Shown: positions 1-10,474, numbered from the stretch's first letter. The stretch: 64,000 nt of DNA from Nosema muscidifuracis (GCA_028335825.1 JAIOKI010000015.1:248001-312000), one strand, 5' to 3'. Numbers and translations: made by a program. The notes: generated from the sequence alone by a model not told the origin.

Positions 1-551
1 CTAATATATGTAATATTATAAGAACTATGACGATTTATCAGCAGATTACTAAAATTACTGAGTTAAGAAAAATCTTTTTCAAAATTTAATGTTAAAATTA
101 TTTTCGCAATCTTGATTATTACTTAACAAATACTTTTTATCATCAACATAAAAATTATTTAAAATATTGATTAATATTATTTCCTTTAAATATTTATCCA
201 CATACCTTTTTATTTAATTTATAGTTTTTTTCAATAATATTTTTTATACGTTAAAATTTAATTTAACTAAGTTTTGTTTAATAAATTTTAATATAAATTT
301 TCTGTCAAAATACATCAAGTTCTAAAAAATCATAAAGTCAATACAAAGAAAAGAATTTTCTAAAAGTTAAACAAACTTCAAATTTTTAATAAGATAAATT
401 TTAGATAATGGCGTAATAATCAATATTTAAACAAATATAAATTATTTTATGTATAGTTTGTAAAATATGACGTAATTTCTAATAATAAACAAACTTTAGA
501 TTTTTAATTAAAAAATTAAGCACACAAAATATAAATTAGAAGAAAATATAT
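1..551. other. A+T-rich spacer without a recognised gene
   Basis: This stretch is almost pure A+T with stops in all frames. I see no tRNA, start-signal plus open frame, or clear repeat. It lies downstream of the minus-strand gene that ends at 552, so it is probably a 3' flank or gene-poor spacer. Confidence 0.5.
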
Positions 552-1985
552 TTAATCAGAATTAAATTCCAATACATAATCTAATTCTTCACTGCTATCT
601 GAATCATCATTATTTTCACTTAAATTAGATAACTTATTTTTTATAATAGTATCTATCAAAGTATAAGTCTGTTCAATTTCTAAATCAAAAGCACTCTTAT
701 TTTTTATAATTTTTGTAAATAAGGAAATTAAACAATCAAAATTCTTTTCTAAGTTGATCGTCTTAATTGCTTCATCTAATTTTTGTATCCAATTATTTTC
801 TATAGAAAGAATGGTTTCAGATAAATAAATATTTTCAAATACCTTACACAAAATAATTATAAGATAAAATCCATCAAAAGATTCATAACAAGTTTCTATG
901 AAAATATTTATGTTAAGATCAATATCTTTAGATTCTATAATTCTTAAAATTTCATCAGCTTCCTTTTTATTATTAAGTTGGTATAACCTATCAATTTCAT
1001 CTTTTGAAAAATGTGTCACATTCTCCAAAAAATTTATAAAGAGAATTCCATATTCTACATTATAATCATTAAATATTTTTTTAACTGTCATTTCTAATAT
1101 ATTTTTTGGTAATGATATATATAACATATAAATTGAAATGAGATCATCTGTAGTTAACTTAGTACAAAATTTAAAAAATTTTGATATTACTTTATAATTT
1201 CTGTTTTCGTATCTAATACTATTATTTGGAGTTTTTAAATAATTTAGATATTTAGTATTGCATTTAAGAAAGTCTATACGAAAATCTTCTTCTAAAATAT
1301 ATTTACCAATTTTGTTGTATGAGTGGAAATCAAAATGTTTGAACAAATAATTAATTACTTGTTTCTTATTCAATGTAAAACATTTTTTAGAAAGAAGCTT
1401 TGATATAAAAATAGATTCTAAATTCAGCTTTTTTTTTGATAAATTTATGTAAGAAAAATTAGTCAAATTCTGTACATAAATTTCTATATTGGAAGATCTT
1501 TTTTTGAAAATACAACTGCTTGATGATTGAGGGATCGATAAATTCTGTAAAACTTGTATTTTCATATTTTTTTGACTTGCTTCTTTTATAAGAATATTAT
1601 AAAAATCTTCTGAAAGTGTATTAGTAGATTGTAAAATGTCTAATGTAATGTATGAATCTGTATTATAAATTTTTTTTATATTCATCAATATATTAGAAAT
1701 TAGATCAGAAATATCAGAAAAACGGATTTTTTCTTTTGAATGAGTATTTGTGGAACAAGAAGAACATTCAAAACAATCTTTCTGACTGTTATACATATTA
1801 GGATAGTAATAAGCTTGGTATCCATCTTTATTATAAGTAAGTACTACTCTCATAAATTTTGTATCATCATATCTAGTCATAGTACGATATTTCTTTTGAA
1901 AAAGTCTGTCATTAAAATTGTTTTGAATCAAATTATTTATGTTCATGTAAACAGCACTGATCTGTAGCAAATAAATGAGTAACAT
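552..1985 (-). CDS. Hypothetical protein with N-terminal hydrophobic leader
   Basis: This is a 477-residue protein that I do not recognise. The first 14 residues (MLLIYLLQISAVYM) could be a short signal peptide. A cysteine cluster follows at about residues 71-80 (CFECSSCSTN), and the rest looks helical, rich in Lys, Ile and Asn, with an acidic C-terminal tail (SENNDDSDSSEELD). The start is supported by a CCC block directly upstream (accctcATG on the minus strand). It could be a secreted, lineage-specific protein, but the leader is short and the membrane or secretion call is only inference. No enzymatic motif is visible. Confidence 0.75.
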   Translation of the reverse strand: MLLIYLLQISAVYMNINNLIQNNFNDRLFQKKYRTMTRYDDTKFMRVVLTYNKDGYQAYYYPNMYNSQKDCFECSSCSTNTHSKEKIRFSDISDLISNILMNIKKIYNTDSYITLDILQSTNTLSEDFYNILIKEASQKNMKIQVLQNLSIPQSSSSCIFKKRSSNIEIYVQNLTNFSYINLSKKKLNLESIFISKLLSKKCFTLNKKQVINYLFKHFDFHSYNKIGKYILEEDFRIDFLKCNTKYLNYLKTPNNSIRYENRNYKVISKFFKFCTKLTTDDLISIYMLYISLPKNILEMTVKKIFNDYNVEYGILFINFLENVTHFSKDEIDRLYQLNNKKEADEILRIIESKDIDLNINIFIETCYESFDGFYLIIILCKVFENIYLSETILSIENNWIQKLDEAIKTINLEKNFDCLISLFTKIIKNKSAFDLEIEQTYTLIDTIIKNKLSNLSENNDDSDSSEELDYVLEFNSD

Positions 1986-3039
1986 GAGGGTAATAGAATT
2001 TTAAATTAAAAAAATAAAAAATTTAGTACATCAAAAAAATATTTTCTATATGATTTATATTTTAGATATTTCTCTTTAAGAATAAAAATTTCAATATCAA
2101 GTAAATTTTACAATTATTTTGTTATTTAATTATATAAGAGATTCAAAATTGAAATTTTAAATGGTTTTTTTATCAAGAAGAATAAAATTTAGAATTCAAC
2201 AAGATAATCTATATAATGACGTGTATTTAAATTTATAATATAATACACGACGTAATGACATCATAAAATATACATATAATTGATCATTGTAAAAGAAAAA
2301 TACTTATTTAATTTCTGTAATAATTAATAACTAATTTAGTATTGAATGAATTATCTCTAAATTTGATTTTTAATCATATGTGAATTTAAAAATCAAATAT
2401 GTGAACAATTACTTCTTTTAAATCAAAGATAATAAAATTATCTTTATAAATTTATTCACAGAGAAGATTTCTTAAACATTTAATTAAAATGTTATAAATT
2501 GACCAAATAAACGATCTTTATAAATTATATAATTTAAATGAATATTTTAAATTTGTATTCGTTAAAGAAAACTAGACTTTACAGAATATAAATTTTGATT
2601 TTTTAATTACAGAGATATGAATATAATATAAATGATATATCAAATGTAAATTGATATATTTTCATTAATATTAAAAAATTCGTTTATATTTTGATTAATA
2701 TATTAAAAATTCGATTATATTTTTATACATTGACTAATAAGAAATCTGTAACATTAAATAAAACATAGTACATAATTTTAAAACATTAGAAGAAATATAA
2801 TCAATGATAGATTTTTTAGTATAAAGATTGTTATTTAATTAAAAACATAAAAGATTTTGACATTAGATTTATTTAAATATTTTTTGTGAGAATATGTTTC
2901 ATTTATTTAAGTATAATTTGTGAGAATATGTTTCATTTATTTAAGTATAATTTGTGAGAATATGTTTCATTTATTTAAGTATAATTTGTGAGAATTTGTT
3001 ACATTTATTTATATAAAAGAAACTTCTTCAATTACCCTT
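1986..3039. repeat. Intergenic spacer with a 34-bp tandem repeat
   Basis: This is a spacer of about 1 kb between divergent genes. Its right end, at about 2885-3014, holds four copies of a 34-bp unit beginning tgtgagaatatgtttcattt. The first three are nearly identical and the fourth has diverged. The array ends about 25 bases before the start codon of the 59-residue gene, so it forms most of that gene's upstream region. The rest is plain A+T-rich sequence in which I see nothing. Confidence 0.8.
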
Positions 3040-3219
3040 ATGATTCTTGACGAAGAGGCTATTGAAAAAATCCTGCTATACAAAGACTACAATAATCTAT
3101 CAGAAGAAGATCTTCAAAAATGTATAATAGAGATTTCTAATTTAAACACAATGTATAGAAAAAAAATTGAGAAGTATACCAAATTTATTGAGAATAATTC
3201 AGAATCAAATCGTAAATAA
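3040..3219 (+). CDS. Small hypothetical protein, 59 residues
   Basis: A short open frame starts at an ATG directly preceded by the local start signature (attacccttATG) and encodes 59 residues beginning MILDEEAIEKILLYKDYNNL and ending SESNRK. It is strongly charged and predicted helical, the kind of sequence seen in small coiled-coil subunits, but I cannot assign a family. It ends 22 bases before the start of the WD40 gene on the same strand, so the two are packed head to tail. Start signal, codon use and a clean stop support a real gene. It overlaps an alternative TTG-initiated extension of the next gene, which I reject. Confidence 0.65.
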   Translation: MILDEEAIEKILLYKDYNNLSEEDLQKCIIEISNLNTMYRKKIEKYTKFIENNSESNRK

Positions 3220-3241
3220 AAATATTAAATATTTTTCACCC

Positions 3242-5359
3242 ATGTCAGAAATTGAATTCGTACCAAATTTTATTTATAAATCCAGTACTGGTGAATTATC
3301 CAATACAAAATCACAAATTATACGTTATAACGATTTATCTTTTATATCGTATAATAAATCAATTAACGTTTGGAATTTTAGGACCTCTAGTATGATACAC
3401 TCATTTCGTCATAAGAAATATTTAGTGAGTTTTTTTAATATAACAGATGATCTTTTATTTATTGGCTATAGTAGTGGACTTATACAGATTTATAAATTAA
3501 ATGAAGAATATAATAAGATAAATGAATACAGAGTACATATCAAAAGAGTATTAAATATTGTTTATACAGATAATGAAGTTATATCTGTATCATCTGATGG
3601 ATTAATTATCAAGTATAATATATTAACAGAAAAATACGAAAAAATTATACAAACTAATCCAGTGGATACATTTGACTATAAATATAATGTATATGCTATA
3701 GGAACTACAGATTTTACATTAACAATCATAAAAGATGAGAAAGAACATTCTGTTATCTTGAATAACAGACTTAAATTTTTATTTATTTTGAGTGAAAATA
3801 CCTTCCTTCTTATCTTTAGAGATAATATTATTCAGATTTATAATTCAGATACAGAAACATACAAGGATTGTAATAAAATTAAAAAAATTAGATCTGTAAA
3901 ATGGATTGATAACAAATTATTTATATTGAGTGATAAAAAAATTTACAGTTATAATATAAAATGTAAAAAAGATATTTATAGCCTTATAGAAAATTCAGTA
4001 GAAGAAACCAAAAATAATTTTATTGACTTTGATTTATATAACGACGAATTCGGTTTTATTACAAAAGATAATACATTCGTAAAGAATAAATATAAGATAG
4101 AATATCATAAAGAAGAAATAATTACAATTCTTAAAGATTATAACGAACGAATATGTTCATTTAGTAAAGATAAATTAATTATTTGGACTATATTTGAAAG
4201 TTCATTAATTTATTATAATACAATAGAAGTTGATAATGGAATATCTTTTATTATTTTTGGTAATTGGTATGTCATTGGAACTACTAGGGAATTTTTATTT
4301 TATAATATAAATGATCTAAAGATTCACAAGACAATTGAAATAAAAGAAAAGGGATCTGTTAATATAAGTATGGCTGTTAATGAATCATCAAAAGATAAAT
4401 TAGAAAATTTAAATGTTTTTTTAACTATAGCCATCAATCAGAAAGTCTTTTTTTATAACGAAGATCTTGAAATTTTTGATACACTTGAATTGCAAGACTT
4501 TGTATCGTCAATAAAAATATATAATGACACGATATTTGTAGGTTTGCTTAATTCAAAGGTTTATTTATATAATTTAGAAAAAGAACTAATTAAAACATTA
4601 TATGGTCACTCATTGCCTGTCGTAAATATAACTGTAACTGATAAACTAATTTATACTATAGGATTAGATAAAATGCTTAAAATATGGGGTCTTGATTTTG
4701 GTGATTGTAGAAAAAGTATTATAGTTAATGAAAGTAAAAATGTATCAATTGTATGTGATAATCTATTTTTAGTAGGATGTGGAGTACTTAAATATTACAA
4801 CGTATTTAAATTGTATCATGAAAGGAAGCATACTGATTGTAATTTATTATTCCTTGATAACGACTTTTTAATTGGTGCGAGCGAAAATACTTTGAATTTT
4901 TTTGAAATTGACAAATACGAATTAGAAAAAATAGATGAAGATAGTGATGATAGCGAGATTATGGAATTAAATACGAATAATATTATCAGCATGACGAAAT
5001 ATGAAGAATTTTTGAATATTTTGGATGAAGTTTCCAATGGCATTACGTCATTTTCATACGAAAGATTTGGCAGAATTATGAAGGATATCAGTTTAGGAGA
5101 TCTTGATAGCTACTTAGTATTGTTGAGTGCTAGTCAAATAGATGCTTTAGTTATGTTACTTACAAAATGTGATAATTTAGTAGTAGTTAGTAGAGTTTTC
5201 GTAGGACTAATGAAGCTTCATAAAGAAATCATCTTAGGAAATAAAAAGTGTGATGATTTTAGAAAAAAACTTATAGAACAAGTCAAAGAATTTCGAGATA
5301 GATTGGGTAAAAATACATATAAAATCATATTGAAAACAAGTACACATACTTTGGAATAA
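3242..5359 (+). CDS. UTP12: WD40 repeat protein, Utp12/Dip2-like SSU processome subunit
   Basis: This 705-residue protein is built of degenerate WD40 beta-propeller repeats (for example LIYTIGLDKMLKIWGLDFGD near residue 480). It ends in a helical domain of about 110 residues. That C-terminal segment (VVVSRVFVGLMKLHKEII, then RDRLGKNTYKI) follows the pattern of the Utp12 domain of Dip2/WDR3, where a similar helix precedes an (R/K)D-IGYN motif. Proteins of this family sit in the U3 snoRNP that processes pre-18S rRNA in the nucleolus. The start at 3242 is chosen because CCC abuts this ATG; an upstream TTG extension would overlap the 59-residue gene. Pwp2 and Utp13 are alternatives from the same complex. 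An acidic insert (DEDSDDSEIME) precedes the domain. Confidence 0.6.
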   Translation: MSEIEFVPNFIYKSSTGELSNTKSQIIRYNDLSFISYNKSINVWNFRTSSMIHSFRHKKYLVSFFNITDDLLFIGYSSGLIQIYKLNEEYNKINEYRVHIKRVLNIVYTDNEVISVSSDGLIIKYNILTEKYEKIIQTNPVDTFDYKYNVYAIGTTDFTLTIIKDEKEHSVILNNRLKFLFILSENTFLLIFRDNIIQIYNSDTETYKDCNKIKKIRSVKWIDNKLFILSDKKIYSYNIKCKKDIYSLIENSVEETKNNFIDFDLYNDEFGFITKDNTFVKNKYKIEYHKEEIITILKDYNERICSFSKDKLIIWTIFESSLIYYNTIEVDNGISFIIFGNWYVIGTTREFLFYNINDLKIHKTIEIKEKGSVNISMAVNESSKDKLENLNVFLTIAINQKVFFYNEDLEIFDTLELQDFVSSIKIYNDTIFVGLLNSKVYLYNLEKELIKTLYGHSLPVVNITVTDKLIYTIGLDKMLKIWGLDFGDCRKSIIVNESKNVSIVCDNLFLVGCGVLKYYNVFKLYHERKHTDCNLLFLDNDFLIGASENTLNFFEIDKYELEKIDEDSDDSEIMELNTNNIISMTKYEEFLNILDEVSNGITSFSYERFGRIMKDISLGDLDSYLVLLSASQIDALVMLLTKCDNLVVVSRVFVGLMKLHKEIILGNKKCDDFRKKLIEQVKEFRDRLGKNTYKIILKTSTHTLE

Positions 5360-5811
5360 AATTTTTATTATAAAAATTGATTTTAATAATTAATGATATT
5401 ACATATTATTTTTATAAAGAAGTCTTTAAACTCAAAACAAGAGATCATTTTTAATTAGATTTTTTTATAAGAAAGTGCCTAGTCTCGGAACAAGAAAATA
5501 TTCTTAATTTTATTGAAAGTATTAATTAATAAAAAATATACAGAAACTTTGAAAATCTCTTAAATCTTTGTTACTGATTGAAAGCTTTAGCAATATCTCT
5601 GACCGAAATTGTGTAATAGCTTTAATTAAAATAAATAATGATACTTTTGGTTAAGTAATAATAATTTACTAACGTTAAAAAATGATTTAACTAGATTAAA
5701 TGTTCTATTAAAAATACTATCTAAGAAATTTAACATCTATTTTTTATAAATTAAATAATTCCATGTAATAATAAAAATATGTTATCATGTTAATTTCTTA
5801 GAGTCAAAGAG
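5360..5811. other. Spacer with a two-copy 50-bp imperfect repeat
   Basis: The 450-bp spacer contains two imperfect tandem copies of about 50 bp, near 5410-5460 and 5461-5512. Each starts with a tttttata block and contains a ctc(a/g)(a/g)aacaag core. Nothing else stands out and there is no open frame. Confidence 0.45.
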
Positions 5812-8013
5812 ATGATACAAACAAAGTTAAATTTTTTATTTATAAACAAAACAATGCATAAAAAAGAAAAGAAAACTTCAAAATTCATCGAAATTGTATC
5901 TCCAATTTCAGAAGTCTCAAACACAATCAAATCTCATATTATTTATGACATAAACATAAATGATATTTCCAAGATTTTCGAGTTCAAAGATATTTACTTG
6001 GAATTCTACCTTTTGACAAATAATACTTCAAAGAATATTTTTATAAAAAAAGAGGATACGCATAAAATTGTAGAATTAGTAAAATGTTTACAAAGAGGTA
6101 TAGTAGTAAAATATAATAACATAAATATTGACACTTCAATATTAAGATTTATTAAAAATAATCTTTATAACTTTGAAAACCCAAAAGATTTGTTATCAAT
6201 TCTTTCTCAGATAAAACTTAATACGGACGATTACAATTTATTTAGAAAACATTTCGGATATAATCTTGTTTATAAAGAATATAATAGACTTATCAAAGAT
6301 TCTTCTACTGAAAATTTATATTTAATATTGTGTTTACTAGATAACACTAAAATATGTTTTAATAGATTACTCGAGTTATATAAAAAACTTAATTACTTTA
6401 TTGATCATAAAATTTTAGATAACAGTTTTATTTTCTGTTGTAAAGTCCTTTATACACTTTTAGAATATGATTTAAATTTGTACGATGATAAATTTAAAAA
6501 TTTCTTACTTGGTTTTAGTATCTACATTTTTGATTTGATAAGCAATACAGATATTTACAAGATATTTGAATTTGAAGATTTACAAATTTTAATTAACATT
6601 TTTAGTATTATTTATAAAATAGGTAATGATAAATACAAAAGAGGTTTATTTATAAAATGTATGGAGAGAATTCAACTTTTATTTACTAATATATATGAGG
6701 ATGTTATAAAATTAATATTCATGCTACAAATTATTTATATAACACTTACAGATACATTTATAAAAAATGAGTCATTAGAAATATTTCATGATATTTTAGA
6801 AATATTTAGTATTTCTTCATTATTCAAAGATTATAAAGAATATGATTTTATTATAAGAAAGTTTCTTGAATATAAATATAAAGTATTAGATATTCTTAAA
6901 AAGATATTAATTTTATCTTATGATAAGATTAAACTTTATAATGATTTATACAATCATGATAGATATAATTATATAATATTAAGTAATATTACACTACTTT
7001 CATTAGATTATATAATAGATAACTTAATAATTTTAATTAATAATTCAAAATACAAAATACAATTCTTAGATATAATGTTTGAGAAATCTAATATAGAAAA
7101 TATTTCTTATTTATATTTATTTCTATTATCTTTTAAGAATGATTATAAAAGTGTATTATATTTTATAATTTATTATTCTAATATGAATATAAAAGATAAT
7201 GAAAAATATTTTGAATTACTTGTTATGATATATTTTAAATATATAGATATTGATAATATATATATTAATAAGAGTAGATCTTATATAATTAATCGTATTT
7301 TATTGACAGATAATCCTAATATTGATTATATAATAAATGAAATGAAGAAGTATGAAGGAAATAGTAAAAATTTATTTATATTGATAAATTTTCTAATTAA
7401 GAAATTAGAAGTAATTTATGAGAAAGAATTTATATATTTTTACAGTTATTTAATTAATGATATGGCACAGAAATTGAGATATAAGAAGATAGACTATAAG
7501 ATTAATACATCTAAGGATATCAAAAATGAAATTAATAAATCTAAGGATATAAACAATGAAATTAATATATCATGTGAAGATATCAAAAATTTAGACTTTA
7601 AGATCAATACATCTAAGAATATAAATAATGAAATTAATATATCTAAGGATATAAACAATGAAATTAATATATCTAAGGATATAAAAAATGAAATTAATAA
7701 ATCATGTGAAGATATTAAGAATACATTTAAATATAAGGAATGTTTAAAAACATATTATATATTAGAATATAAATATATTAATCTTTGTTTAAAATTACTA
7801 ACAAAATGTAATATACCTGATAAAATTGAAAAGATAAAAAATATAAATTATTATAATCTAATAATATTGATAAAATATTGTAAAAAAACAAATCTAAGCA
7901 TAGACATTATAAAAAATGAGATCCTTGAATTTGTATTTACATGTAAGAAGAAAGAACGAAAAAGATTATACAAATTAATTTATAATAAGAATTATCCTAA
8001 AGAAAATGTATAG
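5812..8013 (+). CDS. Large helical hypothetical protein with internal repeats
   Basis: This is a 733-residue protein of unknown function. It is almost entirely helical and rich in Ile, Lys, Asn and Tyr, with a spacing of hydrophobic residues that resembles an ARM/HEAT-type scaffold, though I cannot place it in a family. At about residues 561-645 it carries imperfect repeats of about 10 residues built on (S)KDI(K/N)NEIN, occasionally with an extra CED block, caused by a tandem DNA expansion at 7495-7720. No CCC block precedes the first ATG. A second in-frame ATG at 5854 (MHKKEKKTSK) is an equally plausible start. Its length and the tight spacing to the converging next gene support it as real. 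Confidence 0.8.
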   Translation: MIQTKLNFLFINKTMHKKEKKTSKFIEIVSPISEVSNTIKSHIIYDININDISKIFEFKDIYLEFYLLTNNTSKNIFIKKEDTHKIVELVKCLQRGIVVKYNNINIDTSILRFIKNNLYNFENPKDLLSILSQIKLNTDDYNLFRKHFGYNLVYKEYNRLIKDSSTENLYLILCLLDNTKICFNRLLELYKKLNYFIDHKILDNSFIFCCKVLYTLLEYDLNLYDDKFKNFLLGFSIYIFDLISNTDIYKIFEFEDLQILINIFSIIYKIGNDKYKRGLFIKCMERIQLLFTNIYEDVIKLIFMLQIIYITLTDTFIKNESLEIFHDILEIFSISSLFKDYKEYDFIIRKFLEYKYKVLDILKKILILSYDKIKLYNDLYNHDRYNYIILSNITLLSLDYIIDNLIILINNSKYKIQFLDIMFEKSNIENISYLYLFLLSFKNDYKSVLYFIIYYSNMNIKDNEKYFELLVMIYFKYIDIDNIYINKSRSYIINRILLTDNPNIDYIINEMKKYEGNSKNLFILINFLIKKLEVIYEKEFIYFYSYLINDMAQKLRYKKIDYKINTSKDIKNEINKSKDINNEINISCEDIKNLDFKINTSKNINNEINISKDINNEINISKDIKNEINKSCEDIKNTFKYKECLKTYYILEYKYINLCLKLLTKCNIPDKIEKIKNINYYNLIILIKYCKKTNLSIDIIKNEILEFVFTCKKKERKRLYKLIYNKNYPKENV

Positions 8014-8031
8014 ATAAAAATTTATAATAAT

Positions 8032-8724
8032 TTATTTTCTGTATGATTTTTTAGATTTAAATCTTTTTTTAGGTTTCTCATCTGATTTAGGAAATTCATT
8101 CTTTGATCTACTAGACATATGCATTCTATTCATTGACTTATTTTCTCTTTCTATCTTTCTACCAGAAGTCTCTTTAAAAACTTTCATATACTCTTTAGAA
8201 CTTATTCCATGTCCTTTGTTCTCTATCTTAAGTTTTCTTCTTTCTTTTCTTGTAAGTTTTTCAGAATTATTATTAGTATTTTTCTTCTTACTAGAATTAT
8301 CATTAATATTTTTCTTACTAGAATTATCATTTATATTTGTTTTCTTATTGGAATTATCATTGATTTTTTCCTTCTTACTAAAATTATCATTAGTATTTTT
8401 CTTACTAAAATTATCATTAGTATTTTTCTTACTAGAATTATCATTAGTATTTTTCTTGTCATTAATACTATCATTAGTATTTTTCTTGTCATTAATACTA
8501 TCATTGATTTTTTCCTTCTTATTAATACTATCATTGATATTTTTCTTTTCATTATTTTGAATTTTAGATCGTTTATTATTTTTTTTACTCATTTGTCTAA
8601 TTTTCTTCTTACTGTACACTTCAACTTCTTCATCTTTAATATCTTCTTTATTTTCTGTATTAAGATAATTTACTACTTCTTTTAAACTTCTGTTATGTAT
8701 CTGTTTTTCAGTTGGTTTAATCAT
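8032..8724 (-). CDS. Lys/Asn-rich low-complexity protein with short repeats
   Basis: This is a 230-residue, very basic protein that I cannot assign. The middle (about residues 60-155) is a run of imperfect 9- to 13-residue repeats on the theme NTNDN(S/F)SKK. The C-terminal 75 residues are non-repetitive and strongly basic (KLTRKERRKLKIENKGHG, then KKRFKSKKSYRK), which suggests a nuclear or nucleolar location. The start is supported by a CCCC block seven bases upstream on the minus strand. It converges with the 733-residue gene, with only 18 bases between stops. The repeat tract is probably unstable in length. Confidence 0.7.
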   Translation of the reverse strand: MIKPTEKQIHNRSLKEVVNYLNTENKEDIKDEEVEVYSKKKIRQMSKKNNKRSKIQNNEKKNINDSINKKEKINDSINDKKNTNDSINDKKNTNDNSSKKNTNDNFSKKNTNDNFSKKEKINDNSNKKTNINDNSSKKNINDNSSKKKNTNNNSEKLTRKERRKLKIENKGHGISSKEYMKVFKETSGRKIERENKSMNRMHMSSRSKNEFPKSDEKPKKRFKSKKSYRK

Positions 8725-8787
8725 TTATGGGGAAAGATTAAAAAATAAAAATTTAAATTTAAAAAAATCTTTGATAAATTAAAAAAT

Positions 8788-9516
8788 TTAATCATTCTTG
8801 CATCTCTCACTATGTCTTCTACTTTTTTTATACACAGTCTTTATATTATAATTTCCTATCTCGTTAGTTTCAAAATCTCTTTTACGAATCTTATGTCCTT
8901 TTATACGTTCAGTACCACTGTCTCGTTTTGATTTATTTTTTATTGTATGACTTCTTTTACTTCTTCCAAAATCTCTTGGTCTATTTTCTTTTATATTATA
9001 TATAGAAGATGTTCCAAGATAATTTTTTGGATGTATTTCTTTAGTTTTTAATTTTCCTAATACTTTTGAAGATGATTTATTAGAAGAAGTTAATTCTTTT
9101 TCTTCTTTTTTTATAGGAAGAGTACAAAGTTCATCATCTTGATTTATTCTTTTTATATGGTTATCTAGTGGTTGACATTTCTTAGTTAAATTGTTTATAA
9201 AGCTATTTTCAGTATTTATTGATTTTTTTGTAAACTCAGAATTATTTATTGTTTGATTTTCATTACTAATTAAATTTTCAATATCATCAGTACTTTTATG
9301 TTCTACAGTTGAATCTTCTTCATTAAAACTGACTGATTCATCTTCTAAATTTTGATTTGTTAGTGTTTCTTCATTAATTTTAGATAAAGAATTTAATCTT
9401 ACTGATTTATCATTCAAATTACTATCATTTTTATTAATTTTATAATAGTTTTTAAAATCTGATACACTAGCATTAGCTTTTGATTCAAAAACTTCTTTAT
9501 TAGTTTTATCTTCCAT
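8788..9516 (-). CDS. Charged hypothetical protein with basic C-terminus
   Basis: This is a 242-residue protein of no recognised family. The N-terminal half is Ser/Asn/Glu-rich and probably disordered ([20 protein letters not shown]). The C-terminal 75 residues are basic ([20 protein letters not shown]), as in a nuclear or RNA-binding tail. There is no CCC block immediately before the ATG, only a pyrimidine-rich tract about 30 bases away. It is followed 63 bases downstream by the other Lys-rich gene on the same strand. The two share composition but no clear sequence similarity. Confidence 0.65.
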   Translation of the reverse strand: MEDKTNKEVFESKANASVSDFKNYYKINKNDSNLNDKSVRLNSLSKINEETLTNQNLEDESVSFNEEDSTVEHKSTDDIENLISNENQTINNSEFTKKSINTENSFINNLTKKCQPLDNHIKRINQDDELCTLPIKKEEKELTSSNKSSSKVLGKLKTKEIHPKNYLGTSSIYNIKENRPRDFGRSKRSHTIKNKSKRDSGTERIKGHKIRKRDFETNEIGNYNIKTVYKKSRRHSERCKND

Positions 9517-9783
9517 ATAAAAGATTATTTTTTTAATATTTATACTTATAAGGAGTAAAGGAGGTAAATTAAAAAAAATTAATTAAATTTCTTATATAAT
9601 GAATATTTATTTATAGCATAATTTAATTAATAAACATTTCTTTATGCTATATTTTTTTTCTTATAGTATGATTTATCTCTTATATAATATTTTATATCAT
9701 TATAGAATACTTTAATTAATAAATATTTCTTTATATTTTTATAATTATAATTTATATCAGCATACTTTAAATATTTCTTTATA

Positions 9784-10038
9784 TTATAATTTATATCTTG
9801 GTGGTTTATCAAATTTATAATATTTGACATCTTTAATTATTTTCATTGTACCATCATCTTCTTGTACAAGTATTGATATTTTTTTATCTGAAAGTTTCCC
9901 CTTTAAAAAATATGTATTAAAATCCATAATAATTTTATCTTTATCAAATACTCCAATAAATTTTTCTATATTTTCTACTTCTCCTTGTAATTCGTATATT
10001 TCTAGTGATTTATCTTTATCTTTGTTAATTTTAATCAT
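9784..10038 (-). CDS. CTF8: Ctf8-like subunit of the Ctf18 clamp loader
   Basis: This 84-residue protein matches the layout of Ctf8. ELQGEVE (residues 16-22) corresponds to the hallmark ELQGEIE. It is followed by a beta segment, a G-K turn (FLKGKLSDKKISILV) where the family has a GKV-L-KP motif, and a final strand (IIKDVKYYKFDKPPRY) that resembles the family end (IKDKILFKTRPKP). Ctf8 joins Dcc1 and Ctf18 in the alternative RFC complex that loads PCNA and supports sister-chromatid cohesion. At 84 residues it is shorter than the roughly 120-130 typical of the family. The start is backed by CCC just upstream (ccctagctATG). The downstream flank consists of ATA/TTA-rich repeats. Confidence 0.7.
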   Translation of the reverse strand: MIKINKDKDKSLEIYELQGEVENIEKFIGVFDKDKIIMDFNTYFLKGKLSDKKISILVQEDDGTMKIIKDVKYYKFDKPPRYKL

Positions 10039-10474
10039 AGCTAGGGATTCATCTTTAAAATTTAATAAAAATATTATTTAAATATTGTTTTATTTAAATA
10101 TTATTTTGAGATAATATAATTTTATATTCTAATATATTATTGTATATTCTTAAAATGAATATAATTATATATTCTAATATTATTTATGTATATTATTCTA
10201 TTCCATTTAATTAGAAGGATATTTTTTACAGGCATATCTTTATTAAATTATACGTCAATGAATAGTATAATAAAATTAATACATAAACAGTAATTTATGC
10301 ATAATAAATATGCTACATAAAAAATAAAATAATATTTTATATTAGAAAATACAATTATATTTAAACAAAATAATATTTTATATCAGAAAATACAATTATA
10401 TTTAAACAAACAATATTAGAAAATAAAATAATATTTTTTCAAAATTTTTAATAAATTTTATTTTTTTCCCATAA
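10039..10474. other. A+T-rich spacer with short imperfect repeats
   Basis: This spacer between divergent genes is almost wholly A and T. It contains imperfect copies of aataatattttatat(c/t)agaaaatac near 10325-10430 and of ttatatattctaatat near 10100-10190. There is no RNA gene or open frame. Confidence 0.45.

Noticed and set aside
2885-3014. CRISPR-like array
   Set aside because: The units are directly adjacent without spacers, in a eukaryotic genome; it is a simple minisatellite.
3167-3241. TTG-initiated N-terminal extension of the WD40 gene
   Set aside because: It needs a non-ATG start and overlaps the 59-residue gene; the ATG at 3242 has CCC directly before it.
8209-8685. Plus-strand open frames opposite the Lys/Asn-rich repeat gene
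   Set aside because: They are mirror images of the coding repeats (hydrophobic Ile/Phe/Leu strings) and have no start signal.
9642-9830. 62-residue minus-strand frame overlapping the end of CTF8
   Set aside because: It is made of Tyr/Ile/Asn/Lys repeats from the A+T-rich spacer and overlaps a better gene.
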